From NCBI GenBank assembly GCA_009668205.1, contig WJYM01000009.1, positions 62,001 through 126,000 of the forward strand: a stretch of 64,000 nt of DNA, in the 5' to 3' direction. The translations under genes were made by a program, and so were the position numbers. The notes under the pieces are model-generated. The model searched no databases. It saw only the letters and a program-made list of their open reading frames with translations, and was not told the DNA's origin. Below, in pieces: positions 58,422 to 64,000 of this stretch; position 1 is the stretch's first letter; each line of letters starts with the position of its first letter. Source of the DNA: Enterobacteriaceae bacterium RIT691. GTDB lineage: Bacteria > Pseudomonadota > Gammaproteobacteria > Enterobacterales > Enterobacteriaceae.

Positions 58422-60734
58422 ATGCACACACAGACAATTTTCGAATTAAGTCAGGAAGCAGAGCGTTTGCTGCAACTGGCATTAAGACATCTCGATACCG
58501 TCAATGCGTTGCCAGGCTACTGCGTGGGGGGCACGCAAACAGAACCGGCACGCCCATTGTTAGCGACACAGCAGGACACGCTGAACAATGAGTTGCGTAA
58601 AATTACCCGCCTCGAAATGGTGTTGGCGATTGTCGGCACGATGAAAGCCGGTAAATCTACCACCATTAATGCCATTGTAGGGACGGAGGTTTTACCTAAC
58701 CGCAATCGTCCTATGACGGCGTTGCCGACGCTTATTCGTCATTCCCCGGGTCAGAAAGAACCGGTGCTTAACTTTATCCACGTGAAGCCGATTGAGCGTT
58801 TGTTGCATGAATTGCAGGAGCGGCTCCGGCATATCGACCGGGCTAAGCTTGCGCTGAAACTGGAAATGGATAAAGACATGAATGCGCTGTTGGAGCGCAT
58901 TATTGGCGGCGTGGCCTTTGAGAAACACTATCTTGGCGCGCAGCCTATTTTCCAGTGTCTGAAAAGCCTGAACGATCTGGTGCGTTTATCGCGGGCGCTC
59001 GATGTTGATTTTCCTTTTGCGGATTATGCCGACATTGAACATATTCCGGTGATTGAAGTGGAATTTGTTCATCTGGCGGGGCTGGGTGACAATCCTGGTC
59101 AGCTGACGCTGCTGGACACGCCGGGGCCAAACGAAGCCGGGCAGCCGCATCTTCAAAAAATGCTCAACGAACAGCTGGCCCGGGCCTCTGCGGTACTGGC
59201 GGTCATGGATTACACCCAACTCAAGTCGATTTCCGACCAGGAAGTTCGTCAGGCGGTGGCGGCGGTGAGTAAATCCGTGCCGCTGTACGCGCTGGTGAAT
59301 AAGTTCGATCAGAAAGATCGCAACAGCGATGATGAAGAGCAGGTGAGGGCGATGATCTCCGGTACCCTGATGAAGGGCTACATTACGCCTGGTCAGATTT
59401 ACCCTGTGTCGTCGATGTGGGGCTATCTGGCCAACCGCGCCCGCCATGAGATCGTTACCCATGGGAAATTGCCCGATCATCAGGAGCAGCGTTGGGTACA
59501 GGATTTTGCTGAAGCGGCGCTTGGGCGGCGCTGGCGTACGGCAGATCTTGATGATTTAACCCATATCCGCCATGCCGCCGATCTGCTGTGGGAAGACTCG
59601 CTGTTTGAAAAACCGATCAATATGCTGCTGCACGCGGCCCACGCCAATGCGTCACTGTTTGCCCTGCGTTCGGCCTCGCATAAGCTGCTGAATTATGCCC
59701 AGACGGCCCGGGAGTTTCTCGATTTCCGCCTGCAGGGGCTGACCGTCACCTCCGATCAACTGCAGAATAATATTCAACGTCTGGAAGAAGATATGGCGCA
59801 ATTCCACCTGCGCCAGCAGGTGGTCAGCGACGAGATTGGTCACGAAGTCGATCAGGCAATGGAGGCCGCGCAGGAATTTATCGCCCAGCAGCAGAGTGAG
59901 ATTTTGCACTGGGCGGAGAGTTGTTTCAGTGCGGACAATTTGCATCAGATGAGCCTCTCTCTTCAGGCCGATCTGAGCTGGACGCCGCACAATGATGGCC
60001 AGGAACTCATTCTGGAGGATGAAGAGCAGGCAAACAGGCTGCTCAGCATTATTCGTGCTGATTGTGAAGGGACGATTTTTACCTGCCAGCAGAGCATAAT
60101 CCGCGAGCTGTCGCTGCGTTTTGGCCAACTGGAAACGTCGCTCAGCCGTTCACTGGATGATGCGTTGCGCCCGATAGAATCCCATGTCAAAGAGGAGCTG
60201 CATCGCGCCGGTTTTCGCGCTCGCATTTCACTGCCGGTGTTTCAGGCGGGTTCACTGCAAATCACCATGCCGCAGTGGTTTAACGGCACCATTGCGACCG
60301 AAGACAGACCGATAGGGACGCTGCGCGGTGGGATGCGGGAAACCGTTAGCCGTTGGCTCAACAACCCTAACTGGGGCTGGGATGACTATGTTATGACAAA
60401 AACGCGTTATGTCATTGATGTCAATGCGATCAAAGGGCGGATAATCGACAGCGTCAGCACCTTTTGCGCACAAATCCTTAAAGCTTTAGCGGCACAAGTC
60501 GATGTTTCTGTTACGGCGGGAATGGCGACTTTCTTTGCGGAGTTTTCGCAAAGCCTCAGCTATTTGCAGCAAAACCTGCAGGAGAGTTTGCTCCTTCGCC
60601 AACAGCATCAGTCCACCGTGACGGGTCTTTGCCAACAGCTTACGCAAAACCTGGCGACAGTACGGTGGATTGAAGAAGATGCGCGCCTGTTGCGCGATGA
60701 CATCCAAACCCTTTTTGCGGCAGAACAGAGATGA
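58422..60734 (+). CDS. crfC: Dynamin-like GTPase CrfC (clamp-binding sister replication fork colocalisation protein)
   Basis: A 770-residue bacterial dynamin-like protein (E. coli 742). CrfC binds the sliding clamp and keeps sister forks or nascent DNA together. The GTPase domain has G1 GTMKAGKST at residues 72-80, G3 LLDTPGPNEAG and G4 NKFDQKD. Long helical regions follow, including a coiled-coil-prone part at about 420-520. The start of the protein (MHTQTIFELSQEAERLLQLAL) is of the family type. It overlaps yjcZ by four bases, so the two are co-translated. The extra 28 residues relative to K-12 are not localised. Confidence 0.93.
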   Translation: MHTQTIFELSQEAERLLQLALRHLDTVNALPGYCVGGTQTEPARPLLATQQDTLNNELRKITRLEMVLAIVGTMKAGKSTTINAIVGTEVLPNRNRPMTALPTLIRHSPGQKEPVLNFIHVKPIERLLHELQERLRHIDRAKLALKLEMDKDMNALLERIIGGVAFEKHYLGAQPIFQCLKSLNDLVRLSRALDVDFPFADYADIEHIPVIEVEFVHLAGLGDNPGQLTLLDTPGPNEAGQPHLQKMLNEQLARASAVLAVMDYTQLKSISDQEVRQAVAAVSKSVPLYALVNKFDQKDRNSDDEEQVRAMISGTLMKGYITPGQIYPVSSMWGYLANRARHEIVTHGKLPDHQEQRWVQDFAEAALGRRWRTADLDDLTHIRHAADLLWEDSLFEKPINMLLHAAHANASLFALRSASHKLLNYAQTAREFLDFRLQGLTVTSDQLQNNIQRLEEDMAQFHLRQQVVSDEIGHEVDQAMEAAQEFIAQQQSEILHWAESCFSADNLHQMSLSLQADLSWTPHNDGQELILEDEEQANRLLSIIRADCEGTIFTCQQSIIRELSLRFGQLETSLSRSLDDALRPIESHVKEELHRAGFRARISLPVFQAGSLQITMPQWFNGTIATEDRPIGTLRGGMRETVSRWLNNPNWGWDDYVMTKTRYVIDVNAIKGRIIDSVSTFCAQILKALAAQVDVSVTAGMATFFAEFSQSLSYLQQNLQESLLLRQQHQSTVTGLCQQLTQNLATVRWIEEDARLLRDDIQTLFAAEQR

Positions 60735-61609
60735 ACACGCGATTGCTGGATGGGCCGGGCAGCAGGCTTGAATCCCTGCATGCCCGATTTATGGTTGACC
60801 TGGTGATGGGTATTGAAAACCCGCGCCAGCACACGCTCGCTCCCCAGCAACAACAGTTCCGCGAACGCCTGATGCAGGAAATCATGGCGCAAACGCAGCT
60901 ACGCCCGTGGTCGATTGCCGGATTGTTTAGCGATAATCCGGCAATGCGTCTGGGGCTGGCGGAAAAATTGGCCAGCCAGTTTGATCCCGGCCATCTGGCG
61001 CTGACCAGGATGAGCCGCTATCTGCTTTTTTTACAGAAGAAAAGCCACGGGTCGCCCGAGCTGCGTGAGCAGTTTGGGCTGGTGGGCGAGCAGTTCAGCC
61101 TGCGTGCGGAACATAAACAGCGAGCACTCTCTCAGCGCGGACTGATGGTGGAGTCCGGTTTGCACGGTGATGAAGTTTTTACCCGCTGGCATGCCGGACA
61201 CTACGACGGCTGGTCGCTGGCCGGGCGCTGCTACATTGCGCTGGAAGAGTTGCGTTGGGGGACTTTCGGTGATGCCTGGCGGCTGGCGAATGCCGAGGTG
61301 CGAGGGTTGCTAAAAGACAGTCTGAGCAGCATGGCGGCGCAGTATCTGGCTGAAGGGATTGGTGCCGCGACGGAGACCCGCCATTTTTACCATCAATGGT
61401 TGGCGTCGCCTTCGTCGATCGGGCTAATGGATCACAAAGAGATGCTGACGTGGATGGGCGGTAGCTGCGATACCGTGCGTCAGCCGGTGTGCTGGTCCGT
61501 GACCCAGACCTGGCAGCCTGTTGCGCTGGGTATGCCACGGCTTTGTTCGGCGGCCCGGCTGGTGAACGCGATGATCGAAGAGCTGTTTGTCGATGAACTT
61601 CCGGTGTGA
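60731..61609 (+). CDS. yjcZ: YjcZ family protein
   Basis: A 292-residue protein found directly after crfC, as in K-12. The sequence appears soluble, with few hydrophobic stretches. Conserved-looking parts are RLESLHARFMVDLVMGIENPRQHTLAPQQQQFRERL and the W/Y-rich centre HAGHYDGWSLAGRCYIALEELRWGTFGDAWRLANAEV. No known domain is recognised. The four-base overlap with crfC argues for a shared process, perhaps linked to chromosome or fork handling. Confidence 0.88.
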   Translation: MNTRLLDGPGSRLESLHARFMVDLVMGIENPRQHTLAPQQQQFRERLMQEIMAQTQLRPWSIAGLFSDNPAMRLGLAEKLASQFDPGHLALTRMSRYLLFLQKKSHGSPELREQFGLVGEQFSLRAEHKQRALSQRGLMVESGLHGDEVFTRWHAGHYDGWSLAGRCYIALEELRWGTFGDAWRLANAEVRGLLKDSLSSMAAQYLAEGIGAATETRHFYHQWLASPSSIGLMDHKEMLTWMGGSCDTVRQPVCWSVTQTWQPVALGMPRLCSAARLVNAMIEELFVDELPV

Positions 61610-61648
61610 CAAAACCCGACCGGGGTGTTTCATGCTGTTCGTTCAGCA

Positions 61649-61688
61649 CTTATCCGGCCTGACGGAAAACGGTGTCGGCCGGATAAGG
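61649..61688. repeat. REP hairpin between yjcZ and kdgT
   Basis: CTTATCCGGCC and GGCCGGATAAG are perfect 11-bp arms around an 18-base loop. It lies in the 113 bases between two convergent genes and may end transcription of both. Confidence 0.92.
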
Positions 61689-61722
61689 CATCGCTACATC
61701 AGGAAGTTAAGCGCCTGAGTCC

Positions 61723-62724
61723 TTAATGATGCAGTGATTCCGCAGCCGCCGGCTGCCCGGTCTGTTTCACCGCCTGTGGATGACCAAAGCGTTTGGCGTA
61801 CAGCGCGGTGATAATCGGTACCAGAATCGCCGTCACAATCACGCTGGCGGCAACCAACGCGGTGGCAGACGCGGCAACGGGCTCAAATGCCGGGTTGATC
61901 TGCGCGATGATCACCGGGTTAGCCACTGCAGCACCCGCTGCAGACGAGGCGGCCACCCCGGCAGTACCATTCCCGCCGCCAATCAGACGGTCCGCCAGGA
62001 TCAGCGGGATACCGGTGATCACGATAACCGCCACACCCAGAACAATCCCCAGCAGACCGGTATCCATGATCACGCTCAGGTTGATGGTGTTGCCGAGGGC
62101 AAAACCAAAGAACGGGATCAGCACCGGCGTGGCCTTGCTGAAGAACGTGCGGAAGTCGTGATCGAGGTTGCCCAGCGTAAAGCCAATCAGGAAGGGCAGC
62201 ACGGCACCGATGAAGTGGTGGGGTTCAAACGAGGCCAGTCCGGCAGAACCGAGGATAACCATGGTCATCAGTGGGCCAGATTCCAGCGACATCAGCACAA
62301 ATGCCCCGGATTCTTCTTTGGTGCCGTACTGATTCATCAGGCTGGCATAAAGCCCGCCGTTGGTCATGTCCATCGCAGAGACCAGAGCCAGAACCGATAA
62401 TCCGGCGAAGAAGCCGGTCTGAATTCCCCCTTCCGGAATGAACGTGGCGGCGAGCATGGCCACTAGCCAGGCAACGGCAATTTTGGTCACCACCAGTGTG
62501 CCAGATTTGCGTAATACCGTGCCGGTAGCGCGCAAATCGATAGAGGCCCCAATGCAGAAAAACCAAACGGCAAGAATAGGCACCGTTCCGCCAATCATTC
62601 CTTTGGTGAAGGAACCAAAATAATTTCCCGTGTCGGGTGCCAGCGTATTTAACACGGCGCCCAACAGCAGCGGAACCAGCATCATTCCGCCCGGGATACG
62701 TTCGATCGTCGCTTTAATTTTCAT
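61723..62724 (-). CDS. kdgT: 2-keto-3-deoxygluconate permease
   Basis: Proton symporter for 2-keto-3-deoxygluconate in the inner membrane. It is 333 residues long with ten hydrophobic segments. The KdgT family is recognised from [31 protein letters not shown] at the start, [16 protein letters not shown] and [20 protein letters not shown]. In K-12 kdgT lies elsewhere (near 88 min), so its place upstream of proP is different. The start follows GAGGATGAAAA. A KdgR-like operator lies 200 bases upstream. Confidence 0.95.
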   Translation of the reverse strand: MKIKATIERIPGGMMLVPLLLGAVLNTLAPDTGNYFGSFTKGMIGGTVPILAVWFFCIGASIDLRATGTVLRKSGTLVVTKIAVAWLVAMLAATFIPEGGIQTGFFAGLSVLALVSAMDMTNGGLYASLMNQYGTKEESGAFVLMSLESGPLMTMVILGSAGLASFEPHHFIGAVLPFLIGFTLGNLDHDFRTFFSKATPVLIPFFGFALGNTINLSVIMDTGLLGIVLGVAVIVITGIPLILADRLIGGGNGTAGVAASSAAGAAVANPVIIAQINPAFEPVAASATALVAASVIVTAILVPIITALYAKRFGHPQAVKQTGQPAAAESLHH

Positions 62725-62891
62725 TTTTCATCCTCACTTCCTTCGGCCAATTACCGGGAAGACATAAAAGAGTGCGAAGCAACAGGCTTGCCGAGAAGTG
62801 CTCGGGTATCTGTTTGTTTATGCAAGCTAAAAAATGAGCATGGGTCTCGTTTTCTGGCGACGTGTAGGCCCACAAGAAAATGCTCAGGGCC

Positions 62892-62958
62892 TATAATGCG
62901 ATCGATGGAATATTGATTCAATGAAAATAAAACAGTGTTTTAGTTATCTCGATCGCAT
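62892..62958 (-). promoter_or_regulatory. kdgT promoter with KdgR operator and flanking inverted repeat
   Basis: AATAAAACAGTGTTTTAGTT at 62926-62945 fits the KdgR consensus well. On the minus strand a possible -35 TTGAAT (62916-62921) and -10 ATTATA (62892-62897) are 18 bases apart, with the operator directly upstream of the -35 box. A perfect 10-bp inverted repeat, ATGCGATCGA (62896-62905) and TCGATCGCAT (62949-62958), encloses the operator. The leader to kdgT would be about 160 bases. Confidence 0.65.
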
Positions 62959-63196
62959 ATTTGATTAAAAGGTAATGGCGTCCGATATTAATGAATTGAA
63001 TGTGATCTGAATGTAAATAAATGTCGTCTTAAATTCGTTAGCAAATAAATTATTCTCACGATCACTAATGGGTAATTAATTGTAGATAAAAGCAATTTTT
63101 CCAGGAATAACCGTGTGAGAGATCGCCGCAAGAATTCTCTTGAGATTGAACTGATTTACGTTTCATGAATCAGCTTGACGTTGGCGGCTATTTGGC

Positions 63197-63212
63197 TGTG
63201 AAGTTGATCACA
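63197..63212 (+). promoter_or_regulatory. CRP site upstream of proP
   Basis: TGTGAAGTTGATCACA is a perfect match to TGTGA-N6-TCACA, 255 bases upstream of the proP start. In E. coli a CRP site overlaps proP promoter P1, where cAMP-CRP represses. The rest of the 742-base gap between kdgT and proP holds no gene; an open frame on the minus strand (63256-63546) is a shadow of proP. Confidence 0.85.
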
Positions 63213-63466
63213 CCTATAAACACTGTTAGGGTAATTATGGTTACAACGAGAAATATCACTGCAGATTGAGGTTTTGGTCAGCATTTTTTACTGCCAGAGC
63301 AGGCGTCAACAGGTTCGGTTGTACAGGCTGTGAACAGCCAGTGTAAGTAAACCTGCTACGCTTGAAATGAGGGGCACAGCAATGCACCGCTCCACTCCCG
63401 CACCGTGCGAATCTTTGATTCGCCTCTCCTTGTGTGCGCTCACGGCGATAGTTAACGAGGACAACA

Positions 63467-64000
63467 ATGCTAAAAAGGAAAAAAGTTAAGCCGATTACCC
63501 TACGTGATGTCACCATCATTGACGACAGCAAGCTGCGCAAGGCCATTACGGCGGCGTCGCTTGGTAATGCAATGGAATGGTTTGATTTCGGTGTGTACGG
63601 CTTTGTGGCGTATGCGCTTGGTAAGGTCTTTTTCCCCGACGCCGATCCTGGTGTTCAGATGATTGCCGCACTGGGGACATTTTCCGTTCCCTTCCTGATT
63701 CGTCCGCTCGGAGGCTTGTTCTTCGGGATGCTGGGCGACAAATATGGCCGCCAGAAAATACTCGCCATCACCATCGTTATCATGTCGATCAGTACCTTCT
63801 GTATCGGGTTGATTCCGTCCTATGCGACGATTGGTATTTGGGCACCGCTCCTGCTGCTGGTGTGTAAGATGGCTCAGGGCTTCTCGGTCGGCGGCGAATA
63901 CACCGGCGCGTCCATCTTTGTGGCCGAGTACTCTCCGGACCGTAAACGCGGCTTTATGGGCAGCTGGCTGGACTTTGGCTCGATAGCGGGCTTTGTGCTG
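63467..64000 (+). CDS. proP: Proline/betaine transporter ProP, N-terminal part (3' end outside window)
   Basis: Osmosensing proton symporter of the major facilitator family that imports proline, glycine betaine and other osmolytes. The first 178 codons are inside the window. Recognisable are MLKRKKVKPITLRDVTIID, AITAASLGNAMEWFDFGVYGFVAY and the MFS motif FFGMLGDKYGRQ, followed by MAQGFSVGGEYTGASIFVAEY. The ATG follows ACGAGGACAACA. Regulation by CRP is suggested upstream; in E. coli a second promoter depends on RpoS and Fis. The coiled-coil C-terminus that sets osmotic response cannot be seen. Confidence 0.97.
   Translation, partial: MLKRKKVKPITLRDVTIIDDSKLRKAITAASLGNAMEWFDFGVYGFVAYALGKVFFPDADPGVQMIAALGTFSVPFLIRPLGGLFFGMLGDKYGRQKILAITIVIMSISTFCIGLIPSYATIGIWAPLLLLVCKMAQGFSVGGEYTGASIFVAEYSPDRKRGFMGSWLDFGSIAGFVL

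Noticed and set aside
63256-63546. Minus-strand frame overlapping the proP start
   Set aside because: It runs antisense into proP and its sequence shows no family features.

Overview
The window is an ordinary-looking stretch of an enterobacterial chromosome (Enterobacteriaceae; Enterobacter/Lelliottia/Leclercia-like is my best guess, inferred from gene content). The backbone follows the E. coli K-12 order around 92-93 min: dnaB-alr-tyrB-aphA-yjbQ-yjbR-uvrA/ssb-yjcB-pdeC-soxS/soxR-ghxP-yjcE ... actP-yjcH-acs-gltP-yjcO-fdhF ... yjdP-phn-yjdN-yjdM-crfC-yjcZ ... proP. Most proteins match the K-12 lengths closely. No rRNA, tRNA, IS element, prophage or CRISPR array was seen.

Layout. 1-10.3 kb: replication, amino acid and repair genes, with a shared LexA box between uvrA and ssb, then a secreted SBP-plus-SLT lytic transglycosylase. 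10.4-15.5 kb: yjcB, a diguanylate cyclase, the c-di-GMP phosphodiesterase PdeC, and the soxS/soxR switch with its perfect 18-bp SoxR operator. 15.7-20 kb: a glutathione S-transferase, the purine permease GhxP and the antiporter YjcE. 20-25.7 kb: the MurNAc module (murP, murQ, murR) and a LysR regulator with cidA-cidB-type genes. 25.8-32.5 kb: acetate uptake and activation (actP, yjcH, acs), gltP and yjcO; the nrf operon that lies between acs and gltP in K-12 is absent. 32.6-34.9 kb: selenoprotein formate dehydrogenase H with in-frame TGA, SECIS hairpin, sigma-54 promoter and a distal palindrome that fits an FhlA site. 35-44.5 kb: a sugar catabolic operon (ABC transporter, D-lyxose-isomerase-like enzyme, class II aldolase, PfkB kinase) bracketed by an OmpR-type response regulator and a hybrid histidine kinase. 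44.5-48.6 kb: small envelope proteins and a compact four-gene set (DUF4331, DUF4198, HupE/UreJ, cupin) that looks like a metal-handling locus. 48.6-58 kb: the C-P lyase operon phnFGHIJKLMNOP plus yjdN and yjdM, but without phnCDE. 58.4-64 kb: crfC-yjcZ, kdgT and the start of proP.

How it fits together. Several units are self-contained modules: MurNAc import and etherase under a local RpiR regulator with CRP; acetate symporter with acetyl-CoA synthetase; C-P lyase with its accessory kinase, acetyltransferase and cyclic phosphodiesterase; sugar import feeding isomerase, kinase and aldolase. Accessory units sit where K-12 carries other genes, and their edges are often marked by REP/BIME palindromes or by a second repeat family built on CCCTCTCCC/GGGAGAGGG (four loci). 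One such repeat lies exactly where phnCDE would be expected.

The most open biology is the DUF4331-DUF4198-HupE-cupin cluster and the substrate of the two-component-bracketed sugar operon. Everything else is largely recognisable. All assignments come from reading the sequence; no database search was run.
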